Source: Rhinopithecus roxellana (taxonomy: Eukaryota > Chordata > Mammalia > Primates > Cercopithecidae). From it: a DNA stretch of 64,000 bases. The translations under genes were made by a program, and so were the position numbers. The notes below the pieces were generated by a model. The model searched no databases. It was not told the DNA's origin and saw only the letters and a list, made by a program, of their open reading frames with translations. The stretch covers positions 21,926,921-21,990,920 of the forward strand of contig NC_044554.1 in NCBI RefSeq assembly GCF_007565055.1. Direction: 5' to 3'. Shown here piece by piece: positions 1-12,310 of the stretch (within the stretch, counting starts at the first letter, position 1; each line of letters starts with the position of its first letter).

Positions 1-272
1 TCGCTCTGTCGCCCAGGCTGGAGTGCAGTGGCCAGATCTCAGCTCACTGCAAGCTCCGCCCCCCGGGTTTACGCCATTCTCCTGCCTCAGCCTCCCGAGT
101 AGCTGGGACTACAGGCGCCCACCACCTCGCCCGGCTAGTTTTTTTGTATTTTTTAGTAGAGACGGGGTTTCACCGTATTAGCCAGGATGGTCTCGATCTC
201 CTGACCTCGTGATCCGCCCGTCTCGGCCTCCCAAAGTGCTGGGATTACAGGCTTGAGCCACCGCGCCCGACT
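1..272 (-). mobile_element. Alu (AluYRa-like), antisense, cut by window edge
   Basis: Reverse-complement Alu running from the right arm to the Alu 5' end at the ...ccaccgcgcccg boundary. The poly-T side lies outside the window. Variants such as 'gtggccagatctcagctc', 'ccgcccgtctcggcc' and 'caggcttgagccacc' are those I associate with the Old World monkey AluYRa lineage; the subfamily is an inference. Confidence 0.9.
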
Positions 273-1214
273 GGATATGTTTCTTATAGTAAAATTCTGT
301 GAAGATCAATAACGGTTTTAAATGTAATAAATTGTCATGTATTGATTAAATGAAGTCTTTTGCAGAAATATTTTCACATGAAATTGTGGCTATGTTTCTC
401 ATTTCACCCTCTAGTGGTCTTATGACAATACTGCATTTTCCCTTTTTAGTCATTTCATAGTTGGTTCTGCTTTCTTTGGTTTAACACTTGTTTTACAGCT
501 CATTGCTAAATGACTTAATCACATCTCTATATTAATGCATTGCTGTTGTTGAGTCTGTGCTAAAATACTGCTCTTAAAACGATAGAGAATAATGGGTTTA
601 TTTTATTGTTTTCATGATGTTGATAGACTCAAGTCACACGTCCTGTCATCTACTTACTCTTTTCTATTAAGGTACTTTGGTTAAATGTTCCATATCTCCA
701 AAATATGCTCTAAAAATCTTCATGGAGGGAAAAGGTAATTGACAGTCTTCAGAATTTCATTGATTTACACTCTTCCCTCATCTGCAAACCAATTTAAAAA
801 TCATAATAAAGTGGTAAAAGTTTATGGATCTGACAAAAGAAGGATAAACGTATACATTTTACTAATCCTGGAAGCTTGAAATATATATCAGATTTCTACA
901 AGATGGTGAAAGAAGAAAAACATGCTATTTTTTAAAAATCTTGTTCTAAAGCTCAATCATATGTGTTAATATGATACTGCATATTTTTCACCAAAATGTG
1001 AGGTAAGCAAACAGTAAACAGTCTTACCTGAATTATATGGATCCCTGACAACACCAATGAATACTTGAAAAGGTTTGCAGACAATTACACAAGTAACTTT
1101 TCACTAAGACCCTGTAGGAGAATATCAGTGCGTAAAACATTTTTTTATTTTGCAAGTAACACTTTTTTCCCCAATAATATTTTAGGAAGTCTGAATTTAA
1201 GCATTTACGATTTG
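273..1214. other. No recognisable feature
   Basis: AT-rich sequence with no credible open reading frame, splice-flanked exon or repeat that I recognise. Confidence 0.5.
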
Positions 1215-1377
1215 TTATTTATTTATTTTAGAGGCAGGGTCTTGCTCTGTCACCCAGGTTGGAATGCAGTGGCACCATCATAGCTCACTGTAGCCTTGAA
1301 CACCTGGGCTTAAGTGACTCCTCTGCCTCAGCCTCCCAAAGTGCTGGGATTACAGGCATGAGCCACTGCACCTGGCC
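1215..1377 (-). mobile_element. Alu fragment (J-like), antisense
   Basis: A rearranged or monomer-sized antisense Alu. It starts at 'gaggcagggtcttgctctgtc' and passes straight into 'gcctcccaaagtgctgggattac', so the central part is missing. Its divergence fits the old AluJ/FLAM class. Confidence 0.85.
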
Positions 1378-1789
1378 ACATTTACTATTTGGTCGCATCA
1401 TTGATAACTACATTTTTAGGTCACTTTATCTTCTATCATGCATATACATATTTGTTATTTTCCCAGTAATACTCAAGTTTGCCCTGTCTTCAGTTATTGG
1501 ATGATAATGATAGGTTTGAGGTTTTCTTGTTTTTTTCATGATGTGTTTGCTATTCTGATTGAAGGAAAATTAAATATTGCCTACAGATTGTACCGTTACT
1601 GCACAGTGATAATACTTGGAAACTACACGTATTTTTGAAGCAAATTTAATCACATAGAAGACTATATGTATTATTCCATGTTTGTTTATGTGCCACAGAA
1701 TTAGCATATGGTCAAGAAAAAAAATATACAATTTTTGAAATTAGTTGGATTTTTCATTCATTTGGATGTATATTTAATAAAAGTTAGAA

Positions 1790-2095
1790 CAGATAAGACC
1801 TTTGTCCCCAGGAATCTTCTTTCTAGTCTTCTAGAAAGATACAAAATAAATAATAATACACATAAATATATGACTACAAATATCTTCAGTGAAGAAAAAA
1901 TAAGAATATAATAAAGATCAGGAGTACGTGATTTAGATTTTGGCATGTAGGAAAGACTTTGCTGAGAAAACAATATTTAAGCTGAAACCTGAAAGATAAT
2001 TTAGAGTTAGCCATATGGAAAGTTGGGAACAAGTTTCCCAGGCAGCAGAACTGTATGCTTAAAAAGTCTGAGGTGGAAAACAGCTAAAAAGTGAG
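1790..2095 (+). mobile_element. Ancient interspersed repeat, probably LINE 3' region
   Basis: The stretch 'ttgctgagaaaacaatatttaagctgaaacctgaaagat...ttcccaggcagcagaactgtatgc' resembles the common old repeat whose consensus describes a 'gaggtgacatttgagctgagacctgaa' region. The same family appears at 44.9-45.1 kb and 46.2-47.0 kb in this window. The family name is unresolved. Confidence 0.4.
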
Positions 2096-2448
2096 CTACC
2101 AAGTAGCATTTACTGTAATTCTGTATACTACAAAACTATACTTATATTCTTGTTATTTTCCTTTGGGCATTTTTTGGTCAATGGAAAAACTTGTATTATC
2201 AAATAATTTATTCATAATAAATACATGTGTTAATTGGGTATCTCAGTAAATGAAAATTAAGATCCGCACACATCTATGTGTATATACATATATAAGGAAT
2301 AGGCATGGCTAAGTACTCTAAGAATGACTTCAACAATTTTTTTATTCCTTAGAAAAAGAATGAGTGGTATTGACATATTTTGCATATAATAACATTCAAA
2401 AGGATCTCCGCAGTAGGCTTCTCTCTTTCTCTCTCCTTTCTTTTCTTT

Positions 2449-2738
2449 CTGTTTTTGAGACAGGGTTTTGCTCTGTTGTTCAGGCTGAAGTGCAGTAGTC
2501 CAAACATGGCTTACCGCCACCTTGAACTCCGGGGGTCAACCTATCCTCCCACCTCAGCCTCTCAAGTAGCTGGGACTATAGGTGTGTGACACCATGCCTG
2601 GCTAATTCTGTATTTTTTTGTAGAGACAGGGTTTCACCATGTTGCCCAGGCTGGTCTCCAACTTCTGGGCTCAGGGTATCTGCCTGCCTCGGCCTCTTAA
2701 AGTGCTGAGATTACAGGTGTGAACCACCACACTGGCCA
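2449..2738 (-). mobile_element. AluJ-like, antisense
   Basis: Full-length, diverged antisense Alu, from 'tttttgagacagggttttgctctg' to 'aaccaccacactggcc'. Many CpG positions have decayed, as expected for AluJ. Confidence 0.9.
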
Positions 2739-2760
2739 AGGCAATATCTTATAGATAGTA

Positions 2761-3050
2761 CTTTTTTTTTGACAGGGTCTCGCTCTATCACCCACGGTCA
2801 AATGCAATGGCACAATCATAGTTCACTGTAACTTTGAACTTCTGGGCTCAAGCAATACTCCCACCTCAGGCTTCCCAGTAGCTAGGACTCTGGGCATGTT
2901 CCACTAGTCCCAGTTAAATTTTAAATTCTTGGTAGAGATGGGAGCCTCATTATATTGTTCAGGCTGATCTCAAACTCTTTGCTTTGAGTGATGTTCCTGC
3001 CTCAGCCTCCAAAGGACTGGGATTACAGGGATGAGTTGCCCTTCCAGCCT
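2761..3050 (-). mobile_element. AluJ-like, antisense, strongly diverged
   Basis: Second antisense Alu in a row, starting at a T tract followed by 'gacagggtctcgctctatcacc' and ending near 'gatgagttgcccttccagcc'. It is more diverged than its left neighbour. Confidence 0.85.
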
Positions 3051-3199
3051 AGATCATGCTCTAGATTGTCCAGAGCATTAATCTGGAATTTTTCTTTTTG
3101 TTGGGTTTTGTTATTTTTTTCCCCTCTGTTCACTATTAAAGTATAGGACATTAATGATCCAGTAAAAATGTAAATAAATGCCTATATCTTTATTACCTG

Positions 3200-3648
3200 G
3201 TGTGATGGTTAATATTGAGTGTCAATTTGATGGGATTGAAGGATGCAAAGTATTGTTCCTGGGTGTGTCTGTGAGGGTGTTGCCAAAGGAGATTAACATT
3301 TGAGTCAGTAGGCTGGGAAAGGCAGACCCACCCTCAATCTGGGTGGGCACCATCTAATCAGCTGCAGGTGCAACTAGAATAAAAGGAGGCAGAAGAATGT
3401 GAAAAGACCAGACTGGCTTAGCCTCCCAGCCTACATCTTTCTCCCATGCTGGATGCTTCCTGCCCTCGAACACTGGGCTCCAAGTTCTTCAGCTTTGGGA
3501 CTTGGACTGGCTTCCTTGCTCCTCAACTTGCAGACAGTCTATTGTGGGACCTTGTGATTGTGTAAGATAGTACTCTTTAGTAAACTCCCCTTTATATATA
3601 CATCTATCCTATTAGTTCTGTCCCTCTAGAGAACCCTGACTAATACAC
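3200..3648 (+). mobile_element. MLT2-type ERVL solo LTR
   Basis: Begins 'tgtgatggttaatattgagtg' and ends 'tctctagagaaccctgactaatac', the characteristic ends of MLT2 long terminal repeats, and is about 450 bp long. No internal retroviral sequence adjoins it, so it is a solo LTR. Confidence 0.8.
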
Positions 3649-4388
3649 CTAGCTAAAGTAACAACCTCAGCTATTATTTTTTAACACTTCCCTGTAAGAC
3701 TTGAACTATAAGGCCAGGTAAATTCCCAAGATGGCAAACCACCATCCTGGAATCTTAGGAGTGGCATCCCAAAATATTTTAGAAGCAGATGATTGCTCAG
3801 TGACCAGCCCATTCCTTCTCACCTCTTCAAAATAAAGGAATCAAAATAAAAACAAGTTTGTTTATCTGTTCCTTTATACAAGATACACTATGAGTAAGGG
3901 TAAACCTATGTCCTGGTCGTGTTTTACACCTGTTGTCATAGCTTAATTTTTAATGATATTCCACTTTGACTTTCAAAAGTGTTCCAGTTTAAGACAACAA
4001 ATTATACTGTCATTTTGCCTATTAGATCCTCAGTATAATCCATTAACAATAGCATGTCATACTGAAACCACCTAACCACTATTAGAAGTTGCCCAGTACC
4101 AGACAGTATTCTTAGTTGCAAGACTTGGAAACCCTTTGTGGAAAACATAAGCAAAAAATGAATTTCTTGGAGGCATATGGGACAACTCAACGTATGAAGA
4201 GAAAACTGAAGAACTAGTGTCCCTGTGCAACAAAACGAGAACAGTTCCCGGAGACGAGTTAAGAGAAACTGTTGAACAGCCTATTTAAGGTGCCACAAAT
4301 TGAGATATTTTGCCTCAGAGATTCATTGTTTGTGACATTCTGCTAAGGTATCAAATTTAAAGACAGGGTATCTGATTGGTCTTGGGTC
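3649..4388. other. No recognisable feature
   Basis: Unique-looking sequence between the MLT2 LTR and the L1 insertion site. I see no exon or repeat. Confidence 0.45.
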
Positions 4389-4398
4389 AAGTGTTCCT
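4389..4398. repeat. Left target-site duplication of the Alu-L1 composite
   Basis: 'aagtgttcct' occurs here directly before the L1 tail (poly-T on this strand) and again at 11323-11332 directly after the Alu, so the pair brackets L1 plus Alu as one unit. Confidence 0.65.
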
Positions 4399-6410
4399 TT
4401 TTTTTCTTATTTATTTATTTATTTTATTATACTTTAAGTTCTGGGGTACATATGCAGAACGTGCAGTTTTGTTACATAGTTACACATGTGCCAAGGTGGT
4501 TCACTACACCCATCAAACCATCACCCGTATTAGGTATTTCTCCTAATGCTATCCCTCCCCTAGCCCCCCACTCCAATGGGCCCTGGTGTGCGCTGTTCCA
4601 GTCCCTGTGTCCATGTGTTCTCATTGTTCAACTCCCACTTATGAGTGAGAACATGCAGTGTTTGGTTTTCTGCTCTTGTGTTAGTTGGCTGAGAATGATG
4701 GTTTCCAGCATCATCCATGTCCCTGCAAAGGACATGAAATCATCCTTTATTATGGCTGCATAATATTCCATGGTGTATATGTACCACATTTTCTTAATCC
4801 AGTCTATTATTGAGGGACATTTGGGTTGGTTCCAAGTCTTTGCTATTGTGAATAGTGCCACAATAAACACACGTGTGCATGTGTCTTTATAGAAGAATGA
4901 TTTATAAACCTTTGGGTATATGCACAGTAATGGAATTGCTGAGTCAAATGGTATTTCTAGCTCTAGATCCTTGAGGAATTGCCACACTATCTTCCTCAGT
5001 GGTTGAACTAATTTGCACTCCCACCAACAGTGTAAAAGTGTTCCTGTTTCTCCACATCCTCTCCAGCATCTGTTGTTTCCTGACTTTTTAATGATTGCCA
5101 TTCTAACTGGTGTGAGATGGTATCTCATTGTGGTTTTGATTTGTATGTCTCTAATGACCAGTGGTGATGAGCTTTTTTCATATGTCTGTTGGCTACATAA
5201 ATGTCTTCTTTTGAGAAGTGTCTGCTCATATACTTTGCCCACTTTTTGATTTTTTTTTTTGTGTGTGTGTGTGTGTTTTTTTTTTTTTCTTGTAAATTTG
5301 TTTAACTTCCTTGCAGATTCTGGATATTAGCTCTTTGTCTGATAAGTAGATTAAAAAAATTTTCTCCCATTCTGTAGGTTGCCTGTTCACTCTGATGATA
5401 GTTTCTTTTGCTGTGCAGAAGCTCTTTAGTGTAATTAGATCCCATTTGTCAATTTTGGCTTTTGTTGCCATTGCTTTTGGTGTTTTTAGATATGAAGTCT
5501 TTGCCCATGTCTATGTCCTGAATGGTATTGCCTAGGTTTACTTCTAGGATTTTTTATGGTTTTAGGTCTTATGCTTAAGTCTTTAATCCATCTTGAGTTA
5601 ATTTTTGTATAAGGTGTAAGGAAGGGGCCCAGTTTCAGTTTTCTGCATATGGCTAGCCAGTTTTCCCAACACCATTTATTAAATAGGGTGTCCCTTGTCC
5701 ATTGCTTGTTTTTGTCACGTTTGTTAAAGATCACATGGTTGTAGATGTGTGGTTTTATTTCTGAGGCCTCTGTTCTCTTCCATTGATCTATATATCTGTT
5801 TTGGTACCAGTACCATGCTGTTTTGGTTACTGTAGCCTTGTAGTATAGATTAAAGTCAGGTAGCATGATGCCTCCAGCTTTGTTCTTTTTGCTTAGGATT
5901 TTCTTGGCTATGCGGGCTCTTTTCTGGTTCCACATGAAGTTTAAAGTAGTTTTCTTCCCCCAATTCTGTGAAGAAAGTCAATGGCAGCTTGATAGGAATA
6001 GCATTGAAACTATAAATTACTTTGGGCAGTATGGTCATTTTCATGATATTGATGCTTCCTATCCATGAGCATGGAACGTTTTTCCATTTGTTTGTCCTCT
6101 CTTATTTCCTTGAGCAGTGGTTTGTAGTCCCCTTTGAAGAGGTGCTTCACATCCCTTGTAAGTTGTATTCCTAGGTATTTTATTCTCTTTGTAGCATTTG
6201 TGAATGGGAGTTCATTCATGATTTGTTATTGGTGTACAGAAATACTTGTGATTTTGCACATTGATTTTGTATCCTGAGACTGCTGAAGTTGCTTGTCAGC
6301 TTAAGGAGATTTTGGGCTGAGATGATGGGGTTTTCTAAATATACAACCAGCAATCATGTCGTCTGCAAACAGAGACAATCTGACATCCTGTTTTCCTATT
6401 TGAATACACT

Positions 6411-6590
6411 TTCTTTCTTTCTCTTGCCTGATTGCCCTGGTCAGAACTTCCAATACCATGTTGAATAGGAGTGGTGAGAGAGGGCATCCTTGTCTTGTGC
6501 TGGTTTTCAAAGGGAATGCTTCCAGTTTTTGCCTATTCAGTATGATATTGGCTATGGGTTTGTCGTAAATAACTCTTATGATTTTGAGAT
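6411..6590. repeat. Direct repeat copy 1 (180 bp) inside L1 ORF2
   Basis: This is the native RT-domain segment of the L1. It is repeated at 7424-7603 in the same orientation with one visible difference (gtcgtaa here, gtcataa there). Confidence 0.9.
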
Positions 6591-7423
6591 ATGTTCCGTC
6601 AGTACCTAGTTTTTTGAGAGTTTTTAGCATGAAGTGCTGTTGAATTTTATCGAAGGTCTTTCCTGCATCTATTGAGATAATCATGTGGTTTTTGTCATTG
6701 GTTCTGTTTATGTGATGGATTATGTTTATTTATTTGCGTATGTTGAACCAGCCTTGCATCCCAGGGATGACACTGAGTTGATCATGTGGATAAGCTTTTT
6801 GATGTGCTGCTGGATTCGGTTTGCCAGTATTTTATTGATGATTTTCACATCGATGTTCATCAGAGATATCAGTCTAAAAATTTGTTGTTGTTGTGTCTCT
6901 GCCAGGTTTTGGTATCAGGATGATGCTGGCCTCACTAAGTGAGTTAAGAGGATTCTCTCCTTTTCTATTGTTTGGAATCGTTTCAGAAGGAATGGGACCA
7001 GTTCCTCTTTGTACCTCTGGTAGAATTTGGTTGTGAATCCATCTGGTTCTGGACTTTTTTTGGTTGGTAGGCTATTAATTACGGCCTCAAATTCAGAACT
7101 TGTTATTGGTCTTTTCAGGGATTAGACCTCTTCATGCTTTAGACTTAGGAGGGTGTATGTGTCCAGGAATTTATCCATTTCTTCTAGATTTTCTAGTTTA
7201 TTTTCTTAGAGGTGTTTATAGTATTCTCTGATGGTAGTTTGTATTTCTGTGAGATCAGTGGTGATATCCTCTATATCATTTTTTTATTGCGTCTATTTGA
7301 TTTTTCTCTCTTTTTTTTTCTTTTTTATTCTGGCTAACAGTCTACCTATTTTGTTGATCTTTTCAAAAAAACCAGCTCCTAGATTCATTGATTTTTAAAA
7401 GGATTTTTCGTGTCTCTATCTCC

Positions 7424-7603
7424 TTCTTTCTTTCTCTTGCCTGATTGCCCTGGTCAGAACTTCCAATACCATGTTGAATAGGAGTGGTGAGAGAGGGCAT
7501 CCTTGTCTTGTGCTGGTTTTCAAAGGGAATGCTTCCAGTTTTTGCCTATTCAGTATGATATTGGCTATGGGTTTGTCATAAATAACTCTTATGATTTTGA
7601 GAT
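7424..7603. repeat. Direct repeat copy 2 (180 bp), inserted in L1 ORF2
   Basis: Duplicated RT segment interrupting ORF2 where the sequence should run from 'tctatctcctt' straight on to 'ctgctctgatcttag'. It lies about 1.0 kb from its source. By eye it differs from copy 1 at a single base. Confidence 0.9.
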
Positions 7604-8689
7604 CTGCTCTGATCTTAGTTATTTCTTGCCTTCTGCTAGCTTTTGAATTTGTTTGCTCTTTCTTCTCTAGTTCTTTTCCTTTTGATGTTAGGGTGTCAAT
7701 TTTAGATCTTTCCTACTTTCTTTTGTGGGTATTTAGTGCCATAAATTTCCCTCTACACAGTGCTTTAAATGTGTCCCAGAGATTCCAGTACATTGTGTGT
7801 TTGTTCTCATTGGTTTCAAAGAACATCTTTATTTCTGCCTTCATTTCATTATTTACCCAGTAGTCACTCAGGAGCAGGTTGTTCAGTTTCTGTGTAGTTG
7901 TGCAGTTTTGAGTGAGTTTCTTAATCTTGAGTTCTAATTTGATTGCACTGTAGTCTGAGAGAATGTTATGATTTCTGTTCTTTTGCATTTGCTGAGGAGT
8001 ATTTTACTTCCAATTATGTGGTCAGTTTTAGAATAAGTGCGATGAGGTTCTTCAAAGAACGTATATTCTGTTGATTTAGGGTGAAGAGTTCTGTAGATGT
8101 CTTTTAGGTCCACTTGGCCCAGAGCTGAGTTCAAGTCCTGAATACCCTTGTTAATTTTTTGTCTTGTTGATCTGTCTAATATTGACAGTGAGGTATTAAA
8201 GTCTTCACCATTATTGTATGGGAGTCTAAGTCTCTTTGTAATTCTCTAAGAACTCGCTTTCTGAATCTGGGTGCTCCTGTATTGGGTCCATATATATTTA
8301 GGATAGTTAGCTCTTCTTGATGCATATATCCCTTTACCATTATGTAATGCCCTTCTTTGTCTCTTTTGATCTTTATTGGTTTAAAGTCTGTTTTTTCAGA
8401 TATTAGGATTGCAACTCCTGCTCTTTTTTTGCTTTCCATTTGCTTAGTAAATATTCCTCCATCCCTTTATTTTGAGCCTGTGTCTTTGCACGTGAGATAG
8501 GTCTCCTGAATACAGCACACTGATGGGTCTTGACTCTTTATCCAATTTGCCAGTCTGTGTCTTTTAATTGGGGCATTTAACCCATTTACATTTAAGGCTA
8601 ATGTTGTTATATGTGAATTTGATCCTGTCATTATGATGCTAGCTGGTTATTGTGCCCATTAGTTGATGCAGTTTACTCATAGTGTCGAT

Positions 8690-9735
8690 AGTGTTTACAA
8701 TTTGGTATGTTTTTGCAGTGGCTGGTACCAGTTGTTCCTTTCCATGTTTAGTGCTTCCTTCAGGAAGTCTTGTAAGGCAGGCCTGGTGGTGACAAATCTC
8801 TCAGCATTTGCTTGTCTGTAAAGGATTATACTTCTCCATCACTTATGAAGCTTAGTTTGGCTGGATATGAAATTCTGAGTTAAAGATTCTTTTCTTTAAG
8901 AAAGTTGAATATTGGCCCCCACTCTCTTCTGGCTTGTAGGGTTTCTGCCAAGAGATCTACTGTTAATTGGATGGGCTTCCCTTTGTGGGTAACCTGACCT
9001 TTCTCTCTGGATGCCTTTAACATTTTTTCCTTCATTTCAACCTTGGTGAATCTGACGATTATGTGTCTTGGGGTTGCTCTTCTCGAGGAGTATGTGGTGT
9101 TCTCTGTATTTCCTCGATTTGAATGTTGGCCTGTCTTGCTAGGTTGGGGACGTTTTCCTGGATAATATCCTTAAGAGTGTTTTTCAGCTTGGTTCCATTC
9201 TCCCCATCACTTTCAGGTACACCAATCAAAAGCAGATTTGGTCTTTTCACAAAGTTCCATATTTCTTGGCTTTTTTTCATTCCTTTTTATTCTTTTTTCT
9301 CTAATCTTGTCTTCACACTTTATTTTATTAAGTTGATCTTCAATCTCTGATATCCTTTCTTCCACTTGATCGATTTGGCTATGATACTTGTGTATGCTTC
9401 ATGAAGTTCTCGTGCTGTGTTTTTCAGCTCCATAAGGTCATTTATGTTCTTCTCGAAACTGGTTATTCTAATTAGGAATTTGTCTAACCTTTTTTCAAGG
9501 TTCTTAGCTTCCTTGCATTGGGTTTGAACATGCTCCTTTAGCTCAGAGGGGTTTGTTATTACCCACCTTCTGAAGCCTACTTCTGTCAATTTGTCAAACT
9601 CATTCTCCATCCAGTTGTGTTCCCTTGCTAACAAGGAGTTATGATCCTTTGGAGGAAAAGAGGCATTCTGGTTTTTCTAATTTTCAGCTGTTTTGCAATG
9701 GTTTCTCCCCATCTTCATGGATTTATCTACCTTTG
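8690..9735 (-). pseudogene. L1 ORF1 (RNA-binding chaperone), disrupted
   Basis: ORF1p coats L1 RNA as a coiled-coil trimer. Two recognisable pieces are separated by a frameshift. One at 9320-9634 is the heptad-rich coiled-coil part (SWMENEF-like start, here NWMENEFDKL). The other at 9059-9280 matches the RRM entry (NLLLIGVPESDGENGTKL). The C-terminal domain follows toward 8.7 kb without a long open frame. Limits are approximate. Confidence 0.85.
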
Positions 9736-11008
9736 GTCTTTGATGTTGGTGACCTTCGGATGGGGTCTCTGAGTGGGCATGCTAATCCTTGCTGTTTGTT
9801 AGTTTTCTTTCTAGGAGTCAGGTCCCTCTGCTGCAGGTCTGCTGGAGTTTGCTGGAGGTCCATTCTAGACCCTGTTTGCCTTTGTATCACCAGCAGAGGC
9901 TGCAGAATAGCAAAGATTGCTGCCTGTTCCTTCCTTTGGAAGTTTTGTCCCAGAGGGGCACCTGCCAGATGCCAACCAGAGCTCTCCTGTATGAGGTGTC
10001 TGTCAGCCTTTATGGGGAGGTGCCTCCCAGTTAGGATACACAGGAGTCAGGGACCCACTTGAGAAGCCAGTCTGACCCTTAGCAGAGATTGAATGCTGAG
10101 CTGGGAGGTCTGCTGCATTTTTAAGGGCCATCAGATAGGGACATTTAATTCTGCTGAAGCTGCGCCCACAGCTGCCCCTTCCCCTAAGTGCTCAGTGCTC
10201 AGGGAGGTGAGGGTTTTATTTATAAGTCCCTTACTGAGACTGCTGCCTGTTTTTCAGAGATGCCTTGCCCAGAGCAGAGAAGTCTGGCAGTCTGGCCACA
10301 GTGGCCTTGCTGAGCTGCTGTGGGCTCCCCCAAGTTAGAAATTCCTGGTGGCTTTGTTTATACTGAGAAGATAAAACTGCCTACTCAAACCTCAGCAATG
10401 GTGGATGTCCCTTCCCCAACCAAGCTCGAGCGTCCCAGGTGGATCTCAGACTGCTGCTGTGCTGGCAGTAAGAATTTCAACCCAGTGGATCTTAGTTTGC
10501 TGGGCTCTGTGGGGGTGGGGCACATCAAGCCAGACCACTTGGCTCCCTGGCTTCAGCCCGCTTTCCAGGGGAGTGAACAGTTCTGTTTCACTGGCGTTCC
10601 AGGTGTCACTGGGGTATGGAAAAACAGCCCAAAGGGCCAACCAGTTTTGTACTTCAAACCCATGGCTCTGGTGGCCTAGGCACTGAAGGGAATCTCCTGG
10701 TCTATCGGTTGCAAAGACTGTGGGAAAAGCACAGCATCTGGGCCAGAGTTCACCCTTTCTCCTGGTACAGTTTCTCAGGACTTCCCTTGGCTAGAGGAAT
10801 GAAATCCAAGACCACTTGCGCTTCCCGGGTGAGGCGACGCCCCACCCTGCTTCGGCTTGCCCTCTGTGGGCTGCACCCACTGTCCAACCAGTCCCTATGA
10901 GATGAACCTAGTACCTCAGTTGGAAATGCAGAAATCACTCATCTTCTGCATCAATCTTGCTGGGAGCTGCAGACTGGAGCTGTTCCTATCCAGCCATCTT
11001 GACAGCGT

Positions 11009-11322
11009 TCTTTTTTGTTTCCTTTTTCTTTTTCTTTTAGATGGAGTCTTGCCCTGTTGCCCATGCTGCTGGAGTGCAGTGGCGTGTGATCTTGGCTCAC
11101 TGCAACCTCTGCCTCCTGGGTTCAGATGATCCTCCTGCCTCAACCTCCCAAGAAGCTGGGATTACAGGCGCCTGCCACCACGCCCAGCTAATTTTTGTAT
11201 TTTTAGTAGAGACAGGGTTTCACCATGTTGGCCAGGCTGGTCTAGAACTCCTGACCTTGTGATCTGCCCACCTCAGCCTTCTAAAGTGCTGGGATTACAG
11301 GCATGAGCCACCGCACCTGGCC
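11009..11322 (-). mobile_element. AluS-like, antisense, fused to the L1 5' end
   Basis: Complete antisense Alu with an impure T-rich tail (11009-11038) facing the L1 5' end, and its own 5' end at 11322 directly abutting the target-site duplication 'aagtgttcct'. It has no separate pair of duplications of its own that I can find. On the minus strand the order is Alu then L1, head to tail. Confidence 0.9.
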
Positions 11323-11332
11323 AAGTGTTCCT
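11323..11332. repeat. Right target-site duplication of the Alu-L1 composite
   Basis: Exact 10-bp match 'aagtgttcct' to 4389-4398. Confidence 0.65.
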
Positions 11333-11925
11333 CTTAATGATAGGGAAGGTCAAACACTTTAATTGGCAATTCTTCCAAATGATATACAAAGGGAAAAGTG
11401 AAACAGGATTGAGGTAGAAGGAAAGGTTGCTGGCCAGAAAACCACAAAGGTTCACCACCTACTGTCAGGTAGCAATGAGGACTCATCTCAGAGGAGCTTT
11501 CAACTGACATGCATGATGCAGTACAGTTGAGAAATCCCCTTTTAAAGACTTGAGTTCATTCTTAAGACATAGGAAGACTTTTATATTATCATTTTAACCA
11601 ATTGTTTAAAATTTCTACTCAACTTACTTTCACAAAATCCTTAGGTAAAAGTAAGGAGGCATATAATGAACAACTGCTCTTTTCAGGTAAGCAAGTTCAT
11701 CCACTTTTAACTCCTCCACATCTTGTTTCTGTTTGGATTTGCAGATGTAGTAACTGAGGAAACACATGAAAATATTAAAACAATGGTTGAGATCCATACT
11801 TCTCAATCTGGCATTTAATATTCTCCACAACTAAACCCAATCCTGTCTTTCCAGCTCTATTATACCTACTCATATATCCTGGGAAATATATCTACTCATC
11901 AATACCAAACATGCACAATGTTTTC
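11333..11925. other. No recognisable feature
   Basis: AT-rich unique sequence. I see no exon or repeat. Confidence 0.4.
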
Positions 11926-11990
11926 GTGATCCTTCTGCCTCAGCCTCCCAAAGTGCTGGGATTACAAGTGTGAGCCACCGCACCTGGCCC
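11926..11990 (-). mobile_element. Short Alu fragment, antisense
   Basis: Only the last ~65 bp, 'ctgcctcagcctcccaaagt' to 'accgcacctggcc', corresponding to the Alu 5' end. The rest is absent. Confidence 0.85.
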
Positions 11991-12310
11991 CACAGTGATT
12001 TTTTGATCCTTTGCCTTTGTCAAAACCACTTTCTACTTATCATATTCAATTGTGACATATCTTTCAAGGGCCAGCTCATCTCATACTTACAGTGAACAAA
12101 TTTATCTTGCTTTCATAGGTCAGAAATATCTATCTTATGTTGTAACTCTTCCTGGCAATTTCACTGTTTTGAATAAATTGTATTTCATGTGAATATGTAT
12201 TATGCTTCTGACAATATCATACATTTCTTAAGAAGCAGAAATTATTTATCATAATTTTTTATATCCATAGCAGTGTGCCTTGAGATTTGTTAATGGAATA
12301 TGAGTCTAAG

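Larger units (their letters stand above)
4628..8631 (-). pseudogene. L1 ORF2 (endonuclease/reverse transcriptase), disrupted
   Basis: ORF2p is the L1 endonuclease/reverse transcriptase that performs target-primed reverse transcription. The start is at 8631 (minus-strand atgacaggatc). Visible pieces are an endonuclease part around 8176-8439 (ILNIYGPNTGAP), an RT part around 6301-6684 with the catalytic-type FADD motif (LSLFADDM), and a cysteine-rich C-terminal part at 4628-5242 (CWRGCGETGTLLHCWWEC). Stops and frameshifts separate these. The span of about 4.0 kb exceeds the family's roughly 3.8 kb because of the 180-bp internal duplication copied into 7424-7603. Confidence 0.9.
4399..11008 (-). 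mobile_element. Full-length L1PA-type LINE-1, antisense, inactive
   Basis: About 6.6 kb of L1 in reverse orientation. The tail and 3' UTR are at 4399-4627, ORF2 at about 4628-8631, ORF1 remnants at about 8.7-9.7 kb and the 5' UTR at about 9.7-11.0 kb, ending at the 'caagatggctggatagg' start region. Several frameshifts and stops break both reading frames. ORF2 carries an extra 180 bp. An Alu abuts the 5' end. I would place it among older L1PA subfamilies; the exact subfamily is not determined. Confidence 0.93.

Noticed and set aside
10320..10686. Pair of ~100-codon frames on the plus strand
   Set aside because: They lie in the antisense L1 5' UTR, which is GC-rich and low in stops. No independent gene is evident.
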